A stretch of DNA of 7,254 nt from Pirellulales bacterium. Lineage in GTDB: Bacteria > Planctomycetota > Planctomycetia > Pirellulales > Thermoguttaceae. The DNA lies in assembly GCA_030607895.1 (NCBI GenBank), contig JAUWJC010000202.1, positions 1 to 7,254 on the forward strand, given 5' to 3'. The position numbers and the translations under genes are program-made. Shown piece by piece: positions 1 to 6,248 of the stretch. Numbering within the stretch: position 1 is the stretch's first letter; the number at the start of each line of letters is the position of its first letter. The notes under the pieces were generated by a model. That model did no database searches. It was not told the origin of the DNA and was given only the letters and a program-made list of their open reading frames with translations.

Positions 1-71
<71 letters not shown>

Positions 72-89
72 GGTGAGGACACCGCGGCT

Positions 90-2042
90 CTATTTGCTGT
101 CGAGCTTGATGTCGAACTGGTTCCGCTTTGCTTCGACCGTGAATTGCAGCCCGGAGGTCTCGAAGCTGGCGTAATTCGACGGAAGGAGAGCTGGGACGTC
201 GGTTTCTGACTCGACGATTTTGACGCGATAAGTGATCCCGGCCGGTGCTCCGCCTGCCTGGGCACCCGTGCCGTAGGCGTACTTGCCGTCTTCGTCGGTA
301 GTCGCGGTGAAGTTGAACGTGGGATCGTCGCACTCGAAATCGAGTTGGGCGGCAACTGCCGGTTTGCCGTCGGCGAGTGTGATTTTACCGGCCAACGGAT
401 AGTAGCTATCGGAACCGGCAAATGCCCAATACAGAAACAGCATGACCACCAAGAGCACGGCCGCCAGCAGGCGGAAGTCCCCCAGGCCGGGCCACGAATC
501 ACCCTGAAGCGATTCCCAGGGCGTTTTCCATACCAACGCGGCACTCTCTTCGGTGTGTTCGTGCGGGAAGACGTACGAGAACACAACCAGCGTGGCCGAG
601 CCGATCAGAAACAACACGAAGCCCGAGATCATCGAGTGTATGCTCCAGCCGCCAACATCGTACCAGTCGATCACAAACACGCCGAAGCCCAGCAGCGACC
701 CGCTCAAGAGCGTAATAAGTGCCCCGGTAGCCGACGCCCGGCGCCAAAACACGCCCCAGAGGAATACCACGGTAATTGGCGGCGCGATGTAGCAGATCAG
801 GTCGTTAAGCCCCTGGAAGATCGTTCCGAACTGGCCCACGAACGGCGACCAGAGGATGGCGGCGATCATCGCGCAGAAGGTGACGATCCGGCCGATGACC
901 ACTAGGCTGTGGTCGGAAGTATCGGGTCGCCAGCGTTTGAAGATATCGTAGCTAAACAGCGTGGCGATGGAGTTCAACGCGCCGGAAACGGTGCTCATCA
1001 GTGCGGCCAGCAGTGCGGCCGCAACGATACCCTTCAGCCCTACCGGCAGGATGTTGTTGATCAGGTAAGCGTAGACGTCTTCCGAGTTTTCCAACGGCTC
1101 GGTGAGCACGCCCTTGTTGATCAGCCCCAGGCCGATCAGGCCCGGCAGGACGAAAATGAACATCGGCAGAATCTTGATGAAGCCGGCGAACAGTGGCCCT
1201 ACCCGGGCGTGGACTTCGTCCTTGGCACCCAGCACGCGCTGAACGATCGTTTGATCGCAGCACCAGTACCATAGCCCGATGACCGGGTAGCCGAGAAACA
1301 CGGCCCACATCGATAGGCCGGTCGGATCGCTGCTGGGTCGGATGATGGAGAAGTTGACCGGGTGGACGTGCGCTTGTAGTTCGGCCCAGCCACCCATTTT
1401 GTCCATTCCAATCAGGGTAATGCAGATAGCACCCAGCAGGAGGATTACCGTCTGGATGGATTCGGTAAGCACCACGGCCAGCAATCCGCCGATGATCGTG
1501 TACAAGCCGGTCAGGGCGGCCACTGTAATAATGCTCACGTACATGTTAATGCCGAACAGTCCCCGCATCACAACGGCGCCCGTGTAGAGCGAAAAGCCAA
1601 TGTGAATGAAGATGGCCGAGACGATCGACAGGATGGCGAGCCAGTCGCGGCAGGGGCGGCTGTAGCGCTTTTCGAGGAAGTCGGGTAGCGTGGCTACCTT
1701 GGAGCGGATGTAGAACGGTGCGAAAAACAGCGACAGGCAAATCAGCGTGAACGCGGCCATCCACTCGAAGTTGCCGTAGAGCAATCCGCTGGTGTATCCG
1801 CACTGCGCCAGGCTTACCAGGTGAATCGTCGAGATGTTGGTGGCAAACAGCGCCAGTCCGATGATCGGCCAGGTGAGCGACTTACCGGCCAGGAAATAGG
1901 CCTGCCCTTCGTGGCCCTTACGCTTCAGACCGGCCCAGCAACCCAGGGCGACAATTCCTACCAGGTATCCAACAATGATCGCCACATCAAGCGTGCCGAT
2001 CTTCACATTCCCGTTTACCGCCGCAAGCAGGGGTCCACCCAT
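90..2042 (-). CDS. SGLT-like sodium:solute symporter with C-terminal transthyretin-like domain
   Basis: 650-residue inner-membrane protein of the sodium:solute symporter (SSS, SLC5) family, predicted to couple Na+ entry to uptake of a sugar or related solute; the substrate cannot be read from sequence. About 14 hydrophobic segments lie between residues 18 and 543. SGLT-type hallmarks are WYWCCDQTIVQRVLGAKD (258-275) and the TM8-like stretch AALMSTVSGALNS (346-358), where A347, S350 and T351 align with the Na2-site residues A361, S364 and S365 of vSGLT. Residues 548-650 are an extra soluble domain of the planctomycetal carboxypeptidase-regulatory/transthyretin-like type (AGKITLADGKPA, TTDEDGKY, GAPAGITYRVKI, LPSNYASFETSGL, NQFDIKL), expected outside the membrane by SLC5 topology. 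The frame is open to an ATG at 2141, but the ATG at 2042 is chosen because GGGAG lies 9 nt upstream and the 33 extra residues look non-coding. No terminator is visible after the stop. Confidence 0.93.
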   Translation of the reverse strand: MGGPLLAAVNGNVKIGTLDVAIIVGYLVGIVALGCWAGLKRKGHEGQAYFLAGKSLTWPIIGLALFATNISTIHLVSLAQCGYTSGLLYGNFEWMAAFTLICLSLFFAPFYIRSKVATLPDFLEKRYSRPCRDWLAILSIVSAIFIHIGFSLYTGAVVMRGLFGINMYVSIITVAALTGLYTIIGGLLAVVLTESIQTVILLLGAICITLIGMDKMGGWAELQAHVHPVNFSIIRPSSDPTGLSMWAVFLGYPVIGLWYWCCDQTIVQRVLGAKDEVHARVGPLFAGFIKILPMFIFVLPGLIGLGLINKGVLTEPLENSEDVYAYLINNILPVGLKGIVAAALLAALMSTVSGALNSIATLFSYDIFKRWRPDTSDHSLVVIGRIVTFCAMIAAILWSPFVGQFGTIFQGLNDLICYIAPPITVVFLWGVFWRRASATGALITLLSGSLLGFGVFVIDWYDVGGWSIHSMISGFVLFLIGSATLVVFSYVFPHEHTEESAALVWKTPWESLQGDSWPGLGDFRLLAAVLLVVMLFLYWAFAGSDSYYPLAGKITLADGKPAVAAQLDFECDDPTFNFTATTDEDGKYAYGTGAQAGGAPAGITYRVKIVESETDVPALLPSNYASFETSGLQFTVEAKRNQFDIKLDSK

Positions 2043-2051
2043 TGGGCTATT

Positions 2052-2056
2052 CTCCC
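2052..2056 (-). promoter_or_regulatory. Ribosome binding site deciding the symporter start
   Basis: Read on the minus strand this is GGGAG, 9 nt before the ATG at 2042-2040. It favours that start over the in-frame ATG at 2141, whose extra N-terminal residues are basic and resemble no SSS leader. Confidence 0.7.
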
Positions 2057-2122
2057 GTGGTCTTTGTTGGTCTCGCCGGACGAGAGTTGCCAGAAAATTA
2101 CCGGAATTTTTCAAGATAGCAG

Positions 2123-2172
2123 ATCGGCGACAGCGGAACAAGCAGCTATTGTAGGCGACTCCTGTCGCCGAT
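2123..2172. repeat. Inverted repeat with nested REP-like hairpin
   Basis: Perfect 11-bp inverted arms (ATCGGCGACAG at 2123-2133 and CTGTCGCCGAT at 2162-2172) are separated by 28 bp. The right arm also takes part in a tighter hairpin, GGCGAC-TCCT-GTCGCC (2154-2169). The two structures are mutually exclusive. The element sits in the divergent intergenic region, about 80 bp upstream of the symporter start codon, where it would overlap or flank its promoter. It looks like a dispersed REP-type palindrome, but only one locus is visible here. There is no T-run, so it is not a terminator. Confidence 0.7.
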
Positions 2173-2207
2173 GGACTGCAAATACTACTTTGTTTGTGTT
2201 GCGGAAA

Positions 2208-2230
2208 GGCGGGAGCCTCGCCCTCCCGTC
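2208..2230. repeat. Second REP-like palindrome in the divergent region
   Basis: CGGGAG (2210-2215) and CTCCCG (2223-2228) form a 6-bp stem around a 7-nt GC-rich loop. It lies 38 bp downstream of the preceding inverted repeat and is unlike it in sequence. GC-rich, without a T-run; most likely a dispersed palindromic repeat rather than a terminator. The remaining parts of 2043-2330 show nothing else apart from the promoter candidate below. Confidence 0.5.
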
Positions 2231-2268
2231 ACCCACCAGCCGGGGGATGCGGTGGATTGCACCGCTTC

Positions 2269-2297
2269 TTGACCACACCAGGCCGGTAGCGCAAAAT
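2269..2297 (+). promoter_or_regulatory. Candidate sigma70-type promoter for the rightward genes
   Basis: TTGACC (2269-2274, five of six consensus bases) is followed after exactly 17 bp by CAAAAT (2292-2297, four of six). Transcription would begin near 2304, giving a leader of about 27 nt with the AGGAAG ribosome binding site at 2319-2324. The position fits the first gene of the plus-strand group. This is a pattern match in GC-rich DNA, where such matches are less common by chance, but planctomycetal promoters are poorly characterised. Confidence 0.45.
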
Positions 2298-2330
2298 GAG
2301 GACTCCCTGTGGAAAGCTAGGAAGATCGCC

Positions 2331-3389
2331 ATGAGACTGCCTGCGGTTGTGTTGATTGTGCTTATGCTTGCTGGAAATGCCCTTGCGGGCGATCCGGTGG
2401 CGCTAAGGCTGGAAAGCTTGACCGTCGCGCCGCCCCACCAACCGTTGGCTGTTGTGGACATCAAGAACCTGCAAGACGGTCCGTACCAGGGCACCGTTAC
2501 GCTCGAAGCGCCGGACGGCTGGCGAATTGCACCGGACAAGCAGCCGGTTTCGCTCGGGGCGGGCGAAACAAAGCGGGTGTCTTTCCGTACCGAAGGCGGC
2601 TTGAACCTGGCGGTGAACTCCTACCCGTTCACGGTGTCGGCTTCCGCCGTTACAAAAGCAGGCGGAAGAACGATCGTTCGCAAGCAGAATATCTCGTGTG
2701 CCAGCGCTCCCTACTTCAAGCCCACCATCGACGGCGACCCGGCCGAATGGAAAGACGCCATTCCCGTTGCTTTTCTGGTCGGCGGCAAGAAGACCGTCTT
2801 GAGCACCTACTGGAACCGGCGGCAGTTCTGTATCCTGGTGGCGGTCGAGGAGGACAAACTGGTCAGGCGTGGCACTTCCGGCTGCTTCGATGCGGTATAC
2901 GTGGACGCAGTGCAGGTGGCCCTCTCGCCGCAAGACACCAAGACGGGCAAGTCGCCCGACGATGAGGCGAATCGCTTTGAGTTCCTTTTCGTTGCCACGG
3001 GCAGCGGAACCAACGGCAAGTGTTTTCAACTTGCCGAGCCGGGTATGAAACTGGCCGAAGCGGCCAAGTGCAGGTCGCTGGACGGCTTGGAGTATGAGAA
3101 GGCCCAAGCGGCCGTCAGCCGCACGGGCAGCATTACCTATTACGAATGCAGCATCCCTTTCCGGCCAATGCGGAGCAAGATTCGCCCCAGCGAAGGGCGG
3201 GAGTTCTTTTTCTCGGTATTGGTCCACGATCCGGACGGCACGGGCATACGCGATTGGGGCCAGGCGGCCGGCCTTTGGCCCTCACAACGAAATGCACTGG
3301 CCTGGAGCAAGTGGCAAGGCGCCAAATGGGGCGAAAAACCGCCCTTCGACAACAAACTCGAATGGGGGCTTTGCAGCTCGAAATACTAG
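2331..3389 (+). CDS. Exported protein with NEW3-like and CBM9-like domains
   Basis: 352 residues, predicted to be secreted. Residues 1-19 form a signal peptide with cleavage expected after A17-L18-A19. Residues about 35-98 look like a beta-sandwich of the NEW3 (NPCBM-associated) type (VVDIKNLQDGPYQGTVTLEAP). Residues about 122-338 resemble the carbohydrate-binding family 9-like fold: the entry signature TIDGDPAEWKDA (132-143), then DAVQVAL (183-189) and a terminal strand around LEWGL. No catalytic residues of a hydrolase are recognisable, so a binding or structural role in the periplasm or outer envelope is inferred. The frame is open upstream to 1821, but the ATG at 2331 is chosen because it has AGGAAG 6 nt upstream and begins a clear signal peptide; the upstream part is antisense to the symporter. 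First gene of a collinear group of three; its TAG stop overlaps the start of the following inverted repeat. Confidence 0.85.
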   Translation: MRLPAVVLIVLMLAGNALAGDPVALRLESLTVAPPHQPLAVVDIKNLQDGPYQGTVTLEAPDGWRIAPDKQPVSLGAGETKRVSFRTEGGLNLAVNSYPFTVSASAVTKAGGRTIVRKQNISCASAPYFKPTIDGDPAEWKDAIPVAFLVGGKKTVLSTYWNRRQFCILVAVEEDKLVRRGTSGCFDAVYVDAVQVALSPQDTKTGKSPDDEANRFEFLFVATGSGTNGKCFQLAEPGMKLAEAAKCRSLDGLEYEKAQAAVSRTGSITYYECSIPFRPMRSKIRPSEGREFFFSVLVHDPDGTGIRDWGQAAGLWPSQRNALAWSKWQGAKWGEKPPFDNKLEWGLCSSKY

Positions 3390-3453
3390 TAGGGTGGGCA
3401 ATGCCCACCGAAACCGCCAATGTGTGCTGTCGGTGGGCAATGCCCACCCTACT
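3388..3453. repeat. REPIN-like inverted pair of palindromes
   Basis: Two 23-bp arms (3388-3410 and 3431-3453) are reverse complements at 22 of 23 positions, around a 20-bp spacer. Each arm is itself nearly palindromic: GGTGGGCA-A-TGCCCACC. This is the architecture of a REPIN, two REP sequences in inverted orientation. It starts inside the TAG stop codon of the upstream gene and ends 14 bp before the AGGAG of the FIST gene. The outer motif GTAGGGTGGG recurs at 7192-7201. It could fold as a long hairpin in the transcript linking the two genes; no T-run follows. Confidence 0.88.
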
Positions 3454-3481
3454 GACATTCAACACTCAGGAGAACGTCGCT

Positions 3482-4549
3482 ATGAATTATCGCAATTCCC
3501 AATCGTGGACGAAACTGTTGTTGATCCTCGCCTTGACCTGCCTGGGCTGGTCGGCCGCACGTGCCGACGACGCCTGGTATACACCTCCGGCCAAATCGTC
3601 GGGCGAAATCGTGCTGAAGGTGGTAATGGTCGAGGACGAAGACGAGAACCCGGCCGCCGCCGGAAAACAGGCCGCCAAAGCGCTCGAAAAAGCCATGGGC
3701 TCGACACCGCTTAAGGCCGTGATCGTCTCCGAGTGCTTCGAGGACCGCCAGAACAAGGAGAAGCTCCTCTCGGGCATCTGCTCGGTTTTGCCAAAGGAGA
3801 TCGTGCTCGGTGGAGCCACATACGGATCGTTCACGCAGAAGGGCTGCACCGACTTCGATTCGGTCTGCCTGCTGGGGATCGGTGGCGACGGCGTCGCGGT
3901 GGCGGCCGGCTTGGTCACTAACCTGGGAACCGCGAAGCTGCTGTTCGAAGACCATCGCGAGTTGATCGAGAAGCGGCTTCGGGCTGGGGGTGAAAAGCTG
4001 GCCGCCGTGCTCCGCAAAACCGACAACGACCAACTGCTGGTCCTCATCCCCGACGCCCATTCGCCCAAAAGCCAATACATGGTCGAAGGCACTCAGAAGG
4101 TGCTGGGTAATCAGTTTCCCATTACGGGTGGATGCGCCAACAAGAACGCCGGCCAGACGTTCGTCTACTTCCGGGGTAAGGCCCACGAAGACAGCGCGGT
4201 GGGCGTGCTGCTTTCCGGAAATTTCAAGGTCTCGCTCTCCGGCCGGATGGCAAAAGACAACGAAGGAGTGATCCGCTCGGCCAACGAAGGAGCCGCCGAG
4301 GCAATGGCCAACTTCAAGGGCAAGCCGGCGGGAGTGTTGGCCTTTAACTGCGCCGGGCGGCGCAGCAAGCTGAAGAACTTCCAGGACGAGTTGGATGCCA
4401 TCCAAAAGGCAATTGGGAAGCAGTTGCCCCTGTTCGGCTGCTACTGCGCCGGCGAGATCGGCCCGGTCGACTCGCTGGAGGAAAAGAAACCCGGCGTGCT
4501 CAGCAGAGGTTCCGGCTGGCACGTCATGTTCACCGTTATTGGACGATAA
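3482..4549 (+). CDS. Exported FIST-domain-like sensory protein
   Basis: 355 residues with a signal peptide (hydrophobic 11-22, cleavage likely after A26-R27-A28), so predicted to act in the periplasm. The mature part resembles the FIST fold, a small-ligand sensing module: a central stretch IPDAHSP...VLGNQFPITGGCANKNAGQTFVYF (189-230), then GVLLSG (241-246), and the typical FIST_C ending AGVLAFNCAGRRSKL (283-297) and LPLFGCYCAGEIGPV (315-329). The portion between 246 and 283 is shorter than usual for FIST_C, so the protein is compact. Most FIST proteins are cytoplasmic and coupled to signalling domains; here there is no transmitter domain. Eleven cysteines is high for an exported protein. The ATG at 3482 is supported by AGGAG at 3468-3472 with 9 nt spacing and by the signal peptide; the longer open frame from 3146 is a shadow of the upstream gene. 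The ligand is unknown. Confidence 0.82.
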   Translation: MNYRNSQSWTKLLLILALTCLGWSAARADDAWYTPPAKSSGEIVLKVVMVEDEDENPAAAGKQAAKALEKAMGSTPLKAVIVSECFEDRQNKEKLLSGICSVLPKEIVLGGATYGSFTQKGCTDFDSVCLLGIGGDGVAVAAGLVTNLGTAKLLFEDHRELIEKRLRAGGEKLAAVLRKTDNDQLLVLIPDAHSPKSQYMVEGTQKVLGNQFPITGGCANKNAGQTFVYFRGKAHEDSAVGVLLSGNFKVSLSGRMAKDNEGVIRSANEGAAEAMANFKGKPAGVLAFNCAGRRSKLKNFQDELDAIQKAIGKQLPLFGCYCAGEIGPVDSLEEKKPGVLSRGSGWHVMFTVIGR

Positions 4550-4550
4550 A

Positions 4551-4637
4551 AGTGGTCAGTGGTCAGTGGATAGTGGTCAGTGACATCAGGACAAGCCACT
4601 ATTCACTATCCACTACCCACTATCCACTACCCATCAC
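4551..4637. repeat. Inverted arrays of a heptanucleotide repeat
   Basis: The left half (4551-4585) is five 7-bp units of AGTGGTC/AGTGGAT type; the right half (4596-4637) is six units of CCACTAT/CCACTAC type, the reverse complement of the same class. The best paired segment is 12 bp perfect: AGTGGATAGTGG (4565-4576) with CCACTATCCACT (4617-4628). The units would fold into a long stem with regular two-base mismatches. It fills nearly the whole gap, beginning 2 bp after the FIST stop and ending immediately before the AGGAG (4638-4642) of the oxidoreductase, so the folded RNA could affect that ribosome binding site. Confidence 0.9.
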
Positions 4638-4650
4638 AGGAGACCGTTAG

Positions 4651-5979
4651 ATGGAAGACAAGCCAACACGCAGGGGGTTCTTGGGCACGACTGCCGCCAC
4701 GGCCGCCGCCGGTTTGGCCGGGGCCAGGCTCTACGCGGCCAACGCCAAGAAGGGGCCTAACGATACAATCAACTTGGGTGTTATCGGCTGCGGTGCTCGG
4801 GCCAGACAGGTGACAAAGGGGTTCCAGAGCCTGCCCGGCAACCGCGTCATCGCCGCCTGCGACGTAAACTCGAAATACCTGGCCAGCTATTGCCAGCAGT
4901 ACGGCGGCGGCAAGATCGAGTCGTACCACGACTACCGCAAACTGCTGGAGAACAAGAACATCGACGCGGTAATCGTCGCCACCCAGGCCCACTGGCACGT
5001 GCTGCCTACAATTCATGCCTGTCAGGCCGGCAAGGACGTCTACGTCGAAAAACCGCTGAGTAACTTCATCGGCGAAGGTCGATATGCCATCGAGGCCGCG
5101 CGAAAATACGACCGCATCGTGCAGATCGGCACGCAGCAACGCAGTTGGGATCAGTTCCAGAAGGTCGTGGACATCGTCAAGTCGGGCCGGTTGGGTAGAA
5201 TCTCGGAAGTCAAGGTCTGGGACTATGAAAACTGGTCTCCAGGCCGTGGCTCGCCGCCCGACTGCGACCCACCCAAGGAACTCGATTGGAACTTCTACGT
5301 CGGCCCGGCTCCCATGGTCCCTTACAACCCGAACTGCTACTACAACTACGGCTACGACGGGTTCCGTACGTCCGGCGGCGGTCATGCGGTCGCCTGGGGA
5401 GTGCATCATGTCGACGTCGTGCTCTGGGCGATGGGCGTGAAGTGGCCGAAGTCGGTGGCGTCGCTCGGCGGTAACTACGCCTTCGTGAACGATAACCGCC
5501 AGTGGCCCGATACCCTCGACAGCATTCTCGAGTTCGGCCCGGGCCCGGTGGCCGACCAGGGCTTCGTTTTGCAGTACACCTGCCGCATAGGCTGCCGTCG
5601 AGAGCAACGTTCGCACGGCAAGTGCTTCTTCGGCACCAACGGCTCCTTGCTGGCTACCCGGGGTGGATATTGGATCACCTCCGAAGTCCGGCTCAAGAAC
5701 GGCAAGCGAAAGAAGGTCATCGAGGAAGAGGATTTTCATACCGACGAAGGCCCCCAGCACCAAGAAGCGTTCCTCACGCACGTCCGCAATCACACGATAC
5801 CGTTGGCCGACGTCGAGCAGGGGCACTACTCCACGAATGCCTGCCACCTGATGAACCTCGCCTGGCTGGCCGGCCGCAAGATCCGCTGGGACGGCGAAAA
5901 AGAACAAGTTATCGACGATCCCGAGGCCAACGCCCTGGTTAGCAAGCCGTATCGGGCGCCGTGGAAGCTGGAAGTTTGA
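4651..5979 (+). CDS. Tat-exported Gfo/Idh/MocA family oxidoreductase
   Basis: 442 residues. A twin-arginine signal opens the protein (TRRGFLG, 6-12, then an Ala-rich hydrophobic stretch to about 30), indicating export of a folded, cofactor-loaded enzyme. The Rossmann NAD(P)-binding motif is GVIGCGARA (43-51) and the family motif EKP is at 133-135. The C-terminal alpha/beta domain contains the segment SGGGHAVAWGVHHVDVVLWAMG (241-262), matching the family's G...H..D..LW..G region with likely catalytic H253/D255. The family oxidises or reduces hydroxyl groups of sugars, inositols and related compounds; the substrate here is unknown. The length is usual for planctomycetal exported members. The start is supported by AGGAG at 4638-4642 with an 8-nt spacer. 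It is the third gene of the plus-strand group and is followed by a palindrome and a strong terminator. Exported enzymes of this family usually keep their cofactor tightly bound. Confidence 0.94.
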   Translation: MEDKPTRRGFLGTTAATAAAGLAGARLYAANAKKGPNDTINLGVIGCGARARQVTKGFQSLPGNRVIAACDVNSKYLASYCQQYGGGKIESYHDYRKLLENKNIDAVIVATQAHWHVLPTIHACQAGKDVYVEKPLSNFIGEGRYAIEAARKYDRIVQIGTQQRSWDQFQKVVDIVKSGRLGRISEVKVWDYENWSPGRGSPPDCDPPKELDWNFYVGPAPMVPYNPNCYYNYGYDGFRTSGGGHAVAWGVHHVDVVLWAMGVKWPKSVASLGGNYAFVNDNRQWPDTLDSILEFGPGPVADQGFVLQYTCRIGCRREQRSHGKCFFGTNGSLLATRGGYWITSEVRLKNGKRKKVIEEEDFHTDEGPQHQEAFLTHVRNHTIPLADVEQGHYSTNACHLMNLAWLAGRKIRWDGEKEQVIDDPEANALVSKPYRAPWKLEV

Positions 5980-5985
5980 CAACCT

Positions 5986-6014
5986 TGTAAATCCGCGACC
6001 AGTGGTCGCGGATT
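5986..6014. repeat. Palindrome, copy 1 of an inverted pair
   Basis: AATCCGCGACC (5990-6000) and GGTCGCGGATT (6004-6014) form a perfect 11-bp stem with a 3-nt loop, starting 10 bp after the oxidoreductase stop. Positions 5986-6009 match, in inverted orientation and at 23 of 24 positions, the second copy at 6188-6211. No T-run follows, so it may shield the mRNA 3' end but is not itself a terminator. Confidence 0.88.
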
Positions 6015-6052
6015 GTGGCGGCGCGAGGACATCGGGCCCCCTGCCCGTCACC

Positions 6053-6089
6053 CCGGCAGCCGGGCCCAGCGCCGGCTGCCGGTTTTTTT
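6053..6089 (+). terminator. Strong rho-independent terminator
   Basis: A perfect 11-bp GC-rich stem (CCGGCAGCCGG at 6053-6063, CCGGCTGCCGG at 6072-6082) with an 8-nt loop is followed at once by seven T residues (6083-6089). It lies 73 bp after the oxidoreductase stop codon and would end transcription of the three-gene plus-strand group before the cysteine synthase promoter. Confidence 0.92.
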
Positions 6090-6125
6090 GGTCCGAGCGT
6101 TTCAGTTCCCTGGCTAAAATGCCCG

Positions 6126-6154
6126 GTGACGCCATCGGCCGGTCGTGGTATAGT
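6126..6154 (+). promoter_or_regulatory. Candidate extended -10 sigma70 promoter for cysteine synthase
   Basis: GTGACG (6126-6131, four of six) is followed after 17 bp by TATAGT (6149-6154, five of six), preceded by TGG, giving an extended -10 element TGGTATAGT. Transcription would begin near 6161, leaving a leader of about 88 nt that includes the second copy of the palindrome. Its place just after a terminator and before an independent gene supports it. Confidence 0.6.
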
Positions 6155-6186
6155 CTACTGTCGCTTGCGGCTTCGCATGGCCGAAT

Positions 6187-6211
6187 CGCGACCACTGGTC
6201 GCGGCTTTACA
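6187..6211. repeat. Palindrome, copy 2 of an inverted pair
   Basis: The core is CGCGACCA-C-TGGTCGCG (6187-6203), an 8-bp-armed palindrome. With its flank GCTTTACA it is the inverted counterpart of the copy at 5986-6009, with one mismatch in 24. It lies in the predicted leader of the cysteine synthase mRNA, 37 nt before the start codon. Confidence 0.85.
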
Positions 6212-6248
6212 GGATGACTCCAACCCGTCAAACCGACACGGTATACCC

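Noticed and set aside
2043..2141. N-terminal extension of the symporter from the ATG at 2141
   Set aside because: The 33 extra residues are basic and not hydrophobic, and GGGAG stands properly spaced before the ATG at 2042.
2108..2153. Minus-strand promoter for the symporter (TACAAT at 2153-2148, or TTGTTC-17-TATCTT nearby)
   Set aside because: The -10-like boxes are fair, but no convincing -35 box is found at the right distance, so no promoter is called.
1821..2330. Plus-strand open frame upstream of, and in frame with, the CBM9-like gene
   Set aside because: It runs antisense to the symporter and through palindromes; a signal peptide and ribosome binding site at 2331 show the real start.
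3388..3453. CRISPR-like repeat-spacer unit
   Set aside because: The two arms are inverted, not direct, there is only one spacer-sized gap and no cas genes are present.
3449..4522. 357-codon minus-strand open frame opposite the FIST-like gene
   Set aside because: Composition is low in recognisable motifs and it mirrors the FIST-like gene, which has a signal peptide and ribosome binding site.
5990..6014. Rho-independent terminator directly after the oxidoreductase
   Set aside because: The stem is perfect but no T-run follows on the plus strand; the true terminator is at 6053-6089.
4627..6231. 534-codon minus-strand open frame opposite the oxidoreductase
   Set aside because: It is an antisense shadow caused by GC-rich codon bias; the plus strand carries clear Tat, Rossmann and EKP motifs.
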